Positions 53,573 through 61,107 of a stretch of 61,107 bases of DNA are shown one piece after another. The first letter of the stretch is position 1; every line of letters starts with the position of its first letter. The translations under genes and the position numbers were made by a program. This DNA comes from Acidobacteriota bacterium. GTDB lineage: Bacteria > Acidobacteriota > Holophagae > Holophagales > Holophagaceae. Under the pieces are notes generated by a model. That model was not told the DNA's origin and ran no database searches. It worked only from the letters and a program-made list of their open reading frames with translations. The stretch is taken from the NCBI GenBank assembly GCA_016195985.1, contig JACPYP010000033.1, forward strand, positions 1-61,107, written 5' to 3'.

Positions 53573-53597
53573 GCTCGGGGCGCAAAGCGCCCCGAGC
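53573..53597 (-). terminator. Terminator of the cDPG-synthetase-like gene
   Basis: GCTCGGGGCGC and GCGCCCCGAGC form a perfect 11-bp stem with a 3-base loop, 24 bases after the stop of the minus-strand gene. The T content after it is modest. Confidence 0.65.
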
Positions 53598-53620
53598 CAG
53601 TGGATATGCGCCCAATAGGC

Positions 53621-54940
53621 CTACGCCTTCAACGCCTTCTTCACTTCAGCTTCCAGCTGTCCGACCTTCACTTCCGCCAGGTCGTAGGTGGCTCGCAGCA
53701 TGGGTTTGTCCACCTTCAGCACCCGGGTGATATCGATGGGCGTGGCGGAGAGCACCACGTCGCAGGGGGTGGCGTCGATGGTGGCTTCCAGATCCTTCAC
53801 CTGGGCATCGCCGTAGCCCATGGCGGGCAGGATGCCCTGGGCATTGGGGTACTTCCGGTAGGTGGCGGCGATGGACGCCACAGCATAGGGCATGGGATCG
53901 ACGATGCGGCCGGCGCCGCAGTTCTTGGCGGCCACCACGCCAGCGCCGTAGGTCATGGAGCCGTGGGTGAGGGTGGGGCCGTCCTCGATGACGAGCACGC
54001 TCTTGCCCTTGATCATGTCGGGTTTGGTGCAGGTGACGGGGCTGTTGGCGCGGATGACCACGGCCTTGGGGTTGAGCTTGGCCGCGGCGGCCTCGATGCC
54101 CTTGATGTCCAGCTCCTTGGCCGAATCGCACTTGTTGATGACGATGACATCGGCGCGGCGGAAGTTGGCTTCGCCCGGATGGTAGATGGATTCGTGGCCG
54201 GGCCGCAGGGGGTCGGCGATCACGATGTGCAGGTCGCTGGCGTAGAAAGGCAGATCGTTGTTGCCGCCGTCCCAGAGGATGACGTCGGCTTCCTTTTCGG
54301 CGTTGCGGATGATCTGTTCGTAGTCCACGCCGGAGTAGATGACGAAGCCGTTGTCGATGTGGGGTTCGTACTCTTCGCGCTCCTCGATGGTGCACTTATG
54401 CAGATCGAGATCGGAGTAGGCCGCGAAACGCTGGCAGGCCTGGGCGGCCAGATCGCCGTAGGGCATGGGGTGTCGGATGGCCACCACCTTCTTGCCCAGG
54501 CTCTTGAGGATGTTGCTGATGTAGCGCGTGGTCTGGCTCTTGCCGGCGCCGGTGCGGACGGCGGTGATGGCGATGACCGGCACCTTGGACTTGATCATGG
54601 TCTTGTCGGCGCCGAGCAGTTCGAAGTCCACCCCGTGCGCGATGCAGAGGCTCGCCAGGTGCATGACCGTCTCGTGGGTCACGTCGGAGTAGGAGAACAC
54701 CGCCACGTCGGGCTTCTCGCGCTTGATGACGTCCACCAGCTCGGACTCATCGAAGATGGGAATGCCCTGGGGGTAGAGTTTTCCGGCCAGCACGGCGGGG
54801 TATTTGCGCCCGGCGATGTCTGGGATCTGAGTGGCTGTGAAGGCCACCACCTGGTAGTCCGGGTTGTCCCGGTACACCGTATTGAAGTTGTGGAAGTCGC
54901 GTCCCGCGGCTCCCAGGATCACCACGCGTCGTGTCGCCAT
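53621..54940 (-). CDS. Cyclic 2,3-diphosphoglycerate synthetase-like P-loop protein
   Basis: 439 residues from the ATG at 54940. The start VVILGAAGRDFHNFNTVYRDN, the Walker A motif ITAVRTGAGKSQTTRYI and later VILWDGGNNDLPFYASD, DVIVINKCDSAKE and VLVIEDGPTLTHGSMTYGAG match the family named for the archaeal cDPG synthetase. Bacterial members are common, and whether they make cyclic 2,3-diphosphoglycerate is not established. ATP/GTP-dependent by motif. Single gene. Confidence 0.88.
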   Translation of the reverse strand: MATRRVVILGAAGRDFHNFNTVYRDNPDYQVVAFTATQIPDIAGRKYPAVLAGKLYPQGIPIFDESELVDVIKREKPDVAVFSYSDVTHETVMHLASLCIAHGVDFELLGADKTMIKSKVPVIAITAVRTGAGKSQTTRYISNILKSLGKKVVAIRHPMPYGDLAAQACQRFAAYSDLDLHKCTIEEREEYEPHIDNGFVIYSGVDYEQIIRNAEKEADVILWDGGNNDLPFYASDLHIVIADPLRPGHESIYHPGEANFRRADVIVINKCDSAKELDIKGIEAAAAKLNPKAVVIRANSPVTCTKPDMIKGKSVLVIEDGPTLTHGSMTYGAGVVAAKNCGAGRIVDPMPYAVASIAATYRKYPNAQGILPAMGYGDAQVKDLEATIDATPCDVVLSATPIDITRVLKVDKPMLRATYDLAEVKVGQLEAEVKKALKA

Positions 54941-55094
54941 GACACATAACCTTTCGGTCCAGCGGAGGGCCGACACGCTCGTTGGTGGCAGTCCTGGCCG
55001 TTCCGCGACCCAGGGAGGATAGCCGCCTTCCTGGGAGCTTGAACATGGGAATGTGGCTTGAATCACAGGTGGGGGGAGCGTCTATGCTTTTCCC

Positions 55095-57968
55095 ATGCCA
55101 ATCCCTGCCGCCATCCCCGCCTTTTTCCGCCGCTGGCGGCGTGTCCTCCTTGTTCTGACAGCGCTCTACGGCCTCTGGCTCCTGGTGGGTTTCTTCCTAA
55201 TCCCGCGGATCATCCGGGGTCGGGCCGAGCGGTTCGCCAGCGACTTCCTTCATCGCAAGGTCACCCTCCAGGCCGTTTACTTCAACCCCATCCTCTTCAC
55301 TGCCCGGTTGGAGGGGCTTCGGGTGCCCAACCGCGATGGCAGCGAGTGGATCGCCCTGCGCCAGCTCTACCTGGACTACCGCCTGCGCCGTCTCATCAGC
55401 AAGACCATCGATCTGGCGGCGCTGGAACTGGACGGGCTCACGGTGAGGGTGGAGCTCGACGCCCAGGGCCAGCCCAATTTCCAGGACCTGCTGGAGACGC
55501 CGCGGAAGGAGGAAAAGCCGGCCGAAACGGCCCCCTCCTCCTGGACCTTCGCCATCGGCCGCTTCCAGCTCAGGGAGGGCCAGCTGTTCTTCACGGACCG
55601 CAGCCAGGCCACGCCTTTCCGCACGGCCCTGGGGCCCGTGAACCTGCGGGTGGATGGCATCCGGACGGAGGTGGGCCAGCGCAGCGGCTTCGCCTTCGAG
55701 GCCTGGACCGAGGCCCGGGAGCACCTGGCTTTCAAGGGCGACCTCACCCTGCAGCCCCTGGCCTCCAAGGGCAGCCTGCTGGTGGAGAACCTCTCCCTGC
55801 CCAAGTACCGGCCCTACGAGCAGGAGCAGGTCTCCAGCGAGATCCGCAGCGGCATGGCTTCGCTCCACGCCCAGTACCGCTTCGAGTGGGGCGAGAAGCG
55901 CCATGTGGTGGAAGTCTCGGAACTGGACTTCTCCCTGAAGGATGTGAAGGTGGCGGAGCGCGGCGCCGCCGAGCCCGCCATCGAGATGCCGAGCCTGGAC
56001 CTGCGCCAGGGCCGCATGGATCTGCTGAAGCCCTCGGTGGAGGTGGGTTCCATCACGGCCGACCTGGGTGTGTTGCGGCTGCAGAAGGCCAAGGAGGGCG
56101 GTCTGAATCTGGCGCGCCTCTTCGCGCCCACCAAGCCCAAGGAGAAGAAAGTCGATGAGAAACCCTTCCAGTTGCTGGTGAAGGACATCGCCCTTCGCGG
56201 CTTCCGGGTGGGCTGGGAGGATTTGAGCCTGGCCCGGCCCCTGAAGGTGGAGGCCCGGGACCTGAACCTGCACTGGCAGAATCTTTCGCTGGATCCCGCC
56301 GCCGCGGGACAGGCCTCGCTGGATCTGAAGGTGGGCGGCGGGTCGCTCAAGGTGGCGGGCAGCCTGGCGCCCCTGAAAGGCACGGGCGATCTCACCGTGA
56401 AGGTCGAGGGCTTCGACCTGGGCACCTGGGATCCCTACCTGGATCCGGCCCTGGACATGAGGATCGCCTCGGGCAAGCTGGGCCTGGATGGCCGCGCGCG
56501 TTTCGCCTTCGAGGGGCGTTCCGGCGACGGCATCACCTACCTGGGCGGCGCCTCGGTGCAGGATCTGGAGGCTCGGGACGCCAAGTTGAACGAGCCCTTC
56601 CTGCGCTGGAAGCGGCTGGTGGTCACCGGCGCGGATCTCCACACCGCGCCCCTGGCGGTGGCCATCAAGGCCGTCGACTGGACGGACCTCGAAGGGCGCC
56701 TGGTGGTGCAGCCCGACGGCAGCACCAACGTGGCCCGGGCACTGCGCCTGGAGCAAGGCGCCAAGGCGGCCCCGGTCACGGCCTCTGTTCTTCCGGCCAC
56801 GCCGCCCGCCGCGCCCGACATCAGCATCGCCAAAGTGGGCATCGCGGGCGGGCGGTTGAGTTTCATCGACCGTTCCGTGCAGCCCAACGCTGCCCTGGTG
56901 CTGAGCGATCTGGACGGTTCGTATCTGGGCCTGTCCAGCCGTCCGGAAGCGGCCTCGAAAGTGCTCTTCAAGGGCAAGGCCGGGGGCCTCGCGCCCATCA
57001 CCATCAGCGGCCGGGCCATGCCCTTGCGCAACGACCTCGATACGGATGTGACCCTGAGGATCCAGGGCGCGGACCTCACGGATTTCACGCCCTACACGGG
57101 CAAATACCTGGGCTACACCGTGCAGAAGGGGAAACTCGACGTGGACGCGCGCCTGCGCATCGACCACCGGAAGCTGACCTCATCGAACGCGGTGAAGCTG
57201 GACCAGTTCTTCCTGGGCGATAAGGTGGAAAGCCCCGAGGCCACACACCTGCCGGTGAAGCTGGGCCTGGCCATTCTCCGGGACCGCCGCGGCGTCATCG
57301 CCTTCGACCTGCCCGTGGAGGGCAGCCTCGACGATCCCGACGTGAAGTACGGCAAGCTGGTCTGGAAGGCCATTTTCGGTCTGCTGGGAAAGATCGCCAC
57401 CTCCCCCTTCACGGCCATCGGCCACCTCTTCGGCAGCGATGCGGGCGATCCCAGTGTGCTCGCGTTTGCGCCCGGTACTGCCACCCTGGATGCCGCGGCC
57501 ACCGCCAAGCTGCAGGGCCTGGCCAAGGCGCTGGTGGAACGGCCCGCGCTGCGGCTGGAGGCGGAGGGCGCCGTGGACGCGGACCAGGATGGCGCCGCCC
57601 TGCGGAGGGCCGCCTTCGAGGCGCAGCTGCGGCAGACGCGCCGGCAGGCCCTCGGCGCCGCCGAGGAAGTGCCTGTGCCTGCCGTTGAGCGGGAACGCTG
57701 GGTGCGCACCACATTCGAAGCGGCTTTTCCTCCGCCCAAAACGGAAAAGGGCGCACAGCCCGTGCCGCCGCCTCCCCTGGCGGAAATGGAGCAGCGCCTG
57801 CTCAGCCGCGCCACGGTGGATCCCGCCGCGCTCGAGCAACTGGCCGATGCCCGCGCCAAGGCCGTGCTGGGTTGGCTGCTCAACACCGCCAAGGCGGACC
57901 CCGAGCGGGTCTTCGAGGTGCAGACCGGCAAGGCCAAAGGGGCTTCCGCCGTGTTTTCGCTTCGGTAG
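55095..57968 (+). CDS. DUF748 / AsmA-like envelope protein
   Basis: 957 residues. One N-terminal membrane helix (VLLVLTALYGLWLLVGFFLIP) is followed by a very long beta-rich region with repeated AsmA-like strands (RKVTLQAVYFNPILFTARLEG, KDIALRGFRVGWEDLSLARP, APDISIAKVGIAGGRLSFID) and DUF748 signatures (YTGKYLGYTVQKGKLDVDARL, LDQFFLGDKVESPEAT, KLVWKAIFGLLGKI). The C-terminus (LAFAPGTATLDAAATAKLQGLAKAL) is OmpA-like. Members are linked to lipid transport between membranes. Confidence 0.9.
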   Translation: MPIPAAIPAFFRRWRRVLLVLTALYGLWLLVGFFLIPRIIRGRAERFASDFLHRKVTLQAVYFNPILFTARLEGLRVPNRDGSEWIALRQLYLDYRLRRLISKTIDLAALELDGLTVRVELDAQGQPNFQDLLETPRKEEKPAETAPSSWTFAIGRFQLREGQLFFTDRSQATPFRTALGPVNLRVDGIRTEVGQRSGFAFEAWTEAREHLAFKGDLTLQPLASKGSLLVENLSLPKYRPYEQEQVSSEIRSGMASLHAQYRFEWGEKRHVVEVSELDFSLKDVKVAERGAAEPAIEMPSLDLRQGRMDLLKPSVEVGSITADLGVLRLQKAKEGGLNLARLFAPTKPKEKKVDEKPFQLLVKDIALRGFRVGWEDLSLARPLKVEARDLNLHWQNLSLDPAAAGQASLDLKVGGGSLKVAGSLAPLKGTGDLTVKVEGFDLGTWDPYLDPALDMRIASGKLGLDGRARFAFEGRSGDGITYLGGASVQDLEARDAKLNEPFLRWKRLVVTGADLHTAPLAVAIKAVDWTDLEGRLVVQPDGSTNVARALRLEQGAKAAPVTASVLPATPPAAPDISIAKVGIAGGRLSFIDRSVQPNAALVLSDLDGSYLGLSSRPEAASKVLFKGKAGGLAPITISGRAMPLRNDLDTDVTLRIQGADLTDFTPYTGKYLGYTVQKGKLDVDARLRIDHRKLTSSNAVKLDQFFLGDKVESPEATHLPVKLGLAILRDRRGVIAFDLPVEGSLDDPDVKYGKLVWKAIFGLLGKIATSPFTAIGHLFGSDAGDPSVLAFAPGTATLDAAATAKLQGLAKALVERPALRLEAEGAVDADQDGAALRRAAFEAQLRQTRRQALGAAEEVPVPAVERERWVRTTFEAAFPPPKTEKGAQPVPPPPLAEMEQRLLSRATVDPAALEQLADARAKAVLGWLLNTAKADPERVFEVQTGKAKGASAVFSLR

Positions 57969-58098
57969 GCTCCCCCGGGGCGTGGACCAGCCCTAAAAAC
58001 GCCAGAGTGGATCATCTCCTTTTCGAGGGTGGGCTGCCAGGGTGCGGAATTCACCCCGGTGGCGCTGAGCTGCCCATCTCCCTCCCAAGAAGAATTCC

Positions 58099-58646
58099 AT
58101 GCGAACCAACCTGGCCTCCGTCCTGGCGGTTCCGGCCTGCCTACTGATCGCCCGCCGGCCCGAGGCCAGACCACCCCCGTCCCCGCGAAAAACCTCGTGG
58201 TGGCCTACTGGTACCCCAGCGGATCCGCAGGAACCCCCAAGTGGGAAGGCCGCTGGATTCTTTACCAGAATGGCGCGTCCACCGTTCTTCCGACCTATGC
58301 CCCGATCACGGTGCCCGCCGGCCTCACCATGGTGGTGGATGCGGTGCAGGCGACTTACTACGGGACGGCTGGACGCTCCTCCGGGTTTGCGATCGGCCCC
58401 GTTTCCGTGCCAGCCTCCGCGTCCTCTTCAGCCGGGCTGTCCTTTCAAGCGTTCTCGGCCTGGGTGTCCATTCCCGCCAACGGGTTTCCCGGCCAGGTGG
58501 ACAGCCATGATGTGTTGTATCAGCTGGGCCATGGCGTGGCTTTCCCGGCGGGCACGCGGGTGGATGCTTCCCTCTTCACCGATTTGGGGGACCCGTTCAA
58601 ATACAACCATTTCAGTTCGATCAGGCTGTATGCCCATTACGAATAG
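58099..58646 (+). pseudogene. Secreted hypothetical protein with a frameshift after the signal peptide
   Basis: ATG 58099 starts a good signal peptide (MRTNLASVLAVPACLLIA) in one frame, but the body (AKNLVVAYWYPSGSAGTPKW, PITVPAGLTMVVDAVQATYYG, SSIRLYAHYE) lies in the frame one base earlier. The switch falls between about 58150 and 58175. The upstream codons of the body frame have no start or signal peptide. Either a one-base indel has inactivated the gene or the sequence has an error there. The body is beta-rich and of unknown family. Confidence 0.65.
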
Positions 58647-58694
58647 GCCCCGTCCCGCCTTTCCGGCCCAGGCACTTGCAGCCTGGTCGGCGAA

Positions 58695-59996
58695 TCACAG
58701 CGCCATGCCGACGGATGCCCACCGTTCGATTCCTTCCGCAAGGTTGGGGATTCCGGGGCCGAAGCGGCTGGCGCCGAGCCAGTGCAGGCCCGGTGGCAGG
58801 GCCTCGAGGATGGACGCCACCCGGCCTGCGTGTCCCGGTTCCAGCAGGGGGAAGGCCCCGGGGCTGTCCTCGCGGCGCGTCTGTAGGGGATCCTGCAGCT
58901 CCGGCAACCAGCGCCGGAGTTCGGACCAGAGCCCCGGCGCGTCTTCGAGATCAGAGGCCACCGGGTAGGCGCCGCCCAGGTAGGTGCGCAGCTGCAGCAG
59001 ACCGGGCACGCTCCGGGGATCCTCCGCCGCCAGCGCCACCACGCCCAGCAGGCCACGGCCCTCAGGCGGGTGCAGCAGCAGGGTGAAGCCGCGCGTCCAG
59101 TGCGGCACGGGGGGATGACGGCTGTGCCAAACTTGGAGATCCAGCTGAGGAATGCCGGCGATTAGGCACGCAGCCTGGGGTGCCAGGTCTCGAAGCAGGC
59201 TTGCGGCCCGGGGGGCTGGAAGGGCCAGCACCACGGACGGCGTTTCCTGGGTGACCGCTCCATCCCAGACCTGCCAGCCCCCGTCGGGCCGGACTTCGAG
59301 GCGCCGGGCGGTCCGGCCGGTTTCCACCGCGCCCAGGGCCATCCGAAGCGCCTGGGCCAGGGCCCCGGTACCGCCCGCCAAATGGCGGCTTCGCTGGGGG
59401 GGGTGGCGGAGGCCGCCCCACAGGAGGCCGCCCCGGGACTCCAGCTCGCGTAACTGCGGCATGGCTTCCAGGCCCAGGCGTTCAGGAGGCGCCGCCAGCA
59501 CCCCCGCCACGAAGGCGGGCAGCGCCTCGCGGGCGAAGCCCCTGCCCAGGCGGCGCGCCATGAAGGCGGCCAGGGTCTCTTCTCCAGCCCTCTCCGGCGG
59601 TTGCGCGGGGATGAAGGGTTCGCCCAGCAGGCGGAGGCGCTCCCCCAGCCGGAGGCCGGGAAAACGGAGCAGGTCGGATGGGTGGCGTTGGCCTCCCTTG
59701 CCGATCCAGCGGGGACCCTTGGGCGCCTTGGGCAGGTAGACCAGCCCCAGGGCTTGGCCGAGCCTCTCCAGGGCGCTTCCCGGCTGGATCTGCAGGGCCT
59801 GCGGGCCCCGCTCCAGCCAGCCGGGCTCGCCCTTGGGGCCGGGCCAAGGCAGGGTTTGGGCCCAGCCGCCCGCGGCCGGGGAGGCCTCCCATACCCGCAC
59901 CGGATACCCGTGCCGCCGCAGCTGCCAAGCGGCCATCAGGCCAGACAGGCCGCCGCCCAGCACCAGGACTTCCGGGGATGGGTGGGCGGGAGACAT
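58695..59996 (-). CDS. hemY: Protoporphyrinogen/coproporphyrinogen oxidase
   Basis: 433 residues. FAD-dependent oxidase of haem synthesis: Rossmann FAD motif VLVLGGGLSGLMAAWQLRRHG, RVWEASPAAGGWAQT, WLERGPQALQ, the FVAGVLAAPPERLGLEAMP segment and the C-terminal FAD block LHWLGASRFGPGIPNLAEGIE. Somewhat shorter than typical but complete. Four bases separate it from the acyltransferase gene upstream, so they form an operon. Confidence 0.9.
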   Translation of the reverse strand: MSPAHPSPEVLVLGGGLSGLMAAWQLRRHGYPVRVWEASPAAGGWAQTLPWPGPKGEPGWLERGPQALQIQPGSALERLGQALGLVYLPKAPKGPRWIGKGGQRHPSDLLRFPGLRLGERLRLLGEPFIPAQPPERAGEETLAAFMARRLGRGFAREALPAFVAGVLAAPPERLGLEAMPQLRELESRGGLLWGGLRHPPQRSRHLAGGTGALAQALRMALGAVETGRTARRLEVRPDGGWQVWDGAVTQETPSVVLALPAPRAASLLRDLAPQAACLIAGIPQLDLQVWHSRHPPVPHWTRGFTLLLHPPEGRGLLGVVALAAEDPRSVPGLLQLRTYLGGAYPVASDLEDAPGLWSELRRWLPELQDPLQTRREDSPGAFPLLEPGHAGRVASILEALPPGLHWLGASRFGPGIPNLAEGIERWASVGMAL

Positions 59997-59999
59997 CCG

Positions 60000-60641
60000 C
60001 TAGGAGGGCCGCGCGAGCCGGCCGCGGATGTCCGAGAAAAGGGCTTGGATGAGCGGCAGGTCTTGCGCCTGGGTGCCGCTGGGGCGCACGAGCGGCATGA
60101 GCCGGATGACATGGCGTCCGAAATCGAAGGCCACGGGGAGGATGGGCACGCCGGCGCCCCTTGCGATCTGGTAGAAGCCCGAGCGCCACTGACCCTGGCT
60201 GCGGCGGGTGCCCTCAGGGGCCAGGCACAGAAGCAGGGCCCTGGAGGCTTCGAAGGCCTTCACGCAATCACCCACCACGCCATGGTTGGCGCGGCGGTCC
60301 ACCGGAATGCCGCCGAGCCGGCGCAGCAGGGCCCCGAAGGGCCAGCGGAAAAGCGAGTGTTTGCCCAGCCACGATACGCGCAGGTCGGCGGCGAACATCA
60401 GGGCCAGGCCCAGGGGAAAATCCCAGTTGGAGGTGTGGGGTGCCACGATGGCCACCACCTGAGGCACCTCAGGAAAGGGGCCTTCCACCTGCCAGCCGCC
60501 CAGGCGGAGGTAGGCGCCTCCAAGCCACCGCCAGAAGGGACCGCGGCCTCGGCGCAGGGCCTCGGGCGCGAGGGGATAGGGGAGGGACTGGGCCAAGGCA
60601 TCCTTCAAGGGGCGCGGAGCCCCGGCCCACGTATATACCAT
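60000..60641 (-). CDS. PlsC-type 1-acylglycerol-3-phosphate acyltransferase-like
   Basis: 213 residues from the ATG at 60641. Acyltransferase motifs: VAIVAPHTSNWDFPLGLAL (H-x4-D), FRWPFGALLRRLGGIPVDR, LLLCLAPEGTRR (substrate block) and the FDFGRHVIRL strand. The N-terminal part is soluble. It differs from the YihG-like enzyme at 36.4 kb and resembles the short soluble LPLAT members. Translated just before hemY. Confidence 0.88.
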   Translation of the reverse strand: MVYTWAGAPRPLKDALAQSLPYPLAPEALRRGRGPFWRWLGGAYLRLGGWQVEGPFPEVPQVVAIVAPHTSNWDFPLGLALMFAADLRVSWLGKHSLFRWPFGALLRRLGGIPVDRRANHGVVGDCVKAFEASRALLLCLAPEGTRRSQGQWRSGFYQIARGAGVPILPVAFDFGRHVIRLMPLVRPSGTQAQDLPLIQALFSDIRGRLARPS

Positions 60642-60820
60642 GGCGAAGCCCCTCACGCGGGCCCCCGCGGGCGGCGGGTCAGCGGGGCAGCCACCTGGCC
60701 CATTTGTGCCGGGCGCGCCATGCCGGGCGCGCAAAGCGGTACACCCCTTTTTTGTGTTGGGTGGTCCAGGACGGAGGTCCTGCGACCTGCCAGAACTGAA
60801 GCCACTCGATGGAGGTTCCC

Positions 60821-61107
60821 ATGCGGCGGTGGTTCCCGTTCACACTCGGCTTGATCGGTCTTCTGGGGTTGATGCTGTGCGGTGGCGGGAGCGGCGGATC
60901 CTCTGACGAAGACAAGAAACCGAAGCCGGTATCGGTGGCCATCAGCCCCGCCTCGGTCTCGGTGCTGGTGAACGGCACCCAGGCCTTCACGGCGACGGTG
61001 ACGGGCAGCAGCAACACTGCGGTGACGTGGAAGGTGTCGGAGACGGGCGGAGGCGCGGTGAGCGCTTCGGGGCTCTACGCGGCGCCTGCTACGGCGGGCA
61101 CCTACCA
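60821..61107 (+). CDS. Ig-like repeat lipoprotein, 3' end outside the window
   Basis: Starts at ATG 60821 with GGAGG five bases before it. A lipoprotein signal (FTLGLIGLLGLMLC, Cys at residue 20) is followed by a glycine/serine linker (GGGSGGSSDED) and the first Ig-like module: VAISPASVSVLVNGTQAF, TATVTGSSNTAVTWKV, GGGAVSASGLYAAPATAGTY. The frame runs off the end. The module is of the same type as those in the RHS protein at the other end. Confidence 0.9.
   Translation, partial: MRRWFPFTLGLIGLLGLMLCGGGSGGSSDEDKKPKPVSVAISPASVSVLVNGTQAFTATVTGSSNTAVTWKVSETGGGAVSASGLYAAPATAGTY

Overview
This is a GC-rich bacterial chromosome segment of about 61 kb with dense, mostly short operons on both strands. 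The gene set fits a Gram-negative bacterium with an outer membrane: a beta-barrel protein, lipoproteins, an AsmA-like DUF748 protein, HemY and PlsC-type acyltransferases. The family mix (DUF1015 with serA/serC, DUF4337, DUF4199, a cyclic-2,3-diphosphoglycerate-synthetase-like GTPase, an SAH riboswitch before ahcY, Ig-like repeat proteins) suggests Acidobacteriota, perhaps near Geothrix/Holophaga. That placement is an inference from gene content only. Both ends of the window fall inside genes for Ig-like repeat proteins.

Layout. 1-6.0 kb: 3' part of a giant Ig-like repeat/RHS protein with a probable toxin tip, followed by an overlapping small immunity-like gene. 6.0-8.7 kb: a scarred accessory patch with a membrane-protein gene cut by a 5'-truncated IS3-family element, the last codons of another gene, and an AT-rich HEAT-like gene that looks like an orphan immunity gene. 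9.8-10.5 kb: two divergent serine tRNA genes; the second is followed by a 201-bp tandem repeat in which every unit begins with the 3' end of the tRNA. 10.7-14.5 kb: a GT4 glycosyltransferase fusion overlapping a GH130 mannoside phosphorylase-type gene. 14.5-16.9 kb: an outer-membrane barrel, radC, a pseudopilin and a ComEA-like gene. 16.9-20.9 kb: a very AT-rich block, an SAH riboswitch and ahcY, then an HtrA-like protease, DUF4337 and a Nudix hydrolase. 20.9-28.5 kb: mostly minus-strand small genes (DUF4199, a collapsed SDR remnant, DinB-like, EamA-like, RlmF, SRPBCC, RidA and hypotheticals) plus glutaminase on the plus strand.

28.5-35.9 kb is an accessory strip. Nine unrelated, often AT-richer single genes lie all on the minus strand, separated by wide, hairpin-rich spacers that carry four copies of a 39-bp repeat. 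35.9-57.9 kb returns to core genes: a metallopeptidase, an acyltransferase, a DUF1015-serA-serC serine operon with palindromic repeats in both gaps, a response regulator, a GH113-like hydrolase, a CorC-type CBS protein, a peptidase-like hydrolase, an HGSNAT-like acyltransferase, an APC permease with comF, an Old Yellow Enzyme, the cDPG-synthetase-like protein and DUF748. 58-61 kb holds a frameshifted secreted-protein gene, hemY with an acyltransferase, and the start of a new Ig-like lipoprotein.

The most notable items are the tRNA-Ser tandem array, which resembles the rtT array of the E. coli tyrT operon; the RHS toxin/immunity pair with a second displaced toxin remnant beyond the IS; the repeat-punctuated accessory strip with a chain of four strong hairpins; the GT4/GH130 gene pair; and DUF1015 leading the serine operon. 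All functional calls come from reading motifs by eye. No database search was run.
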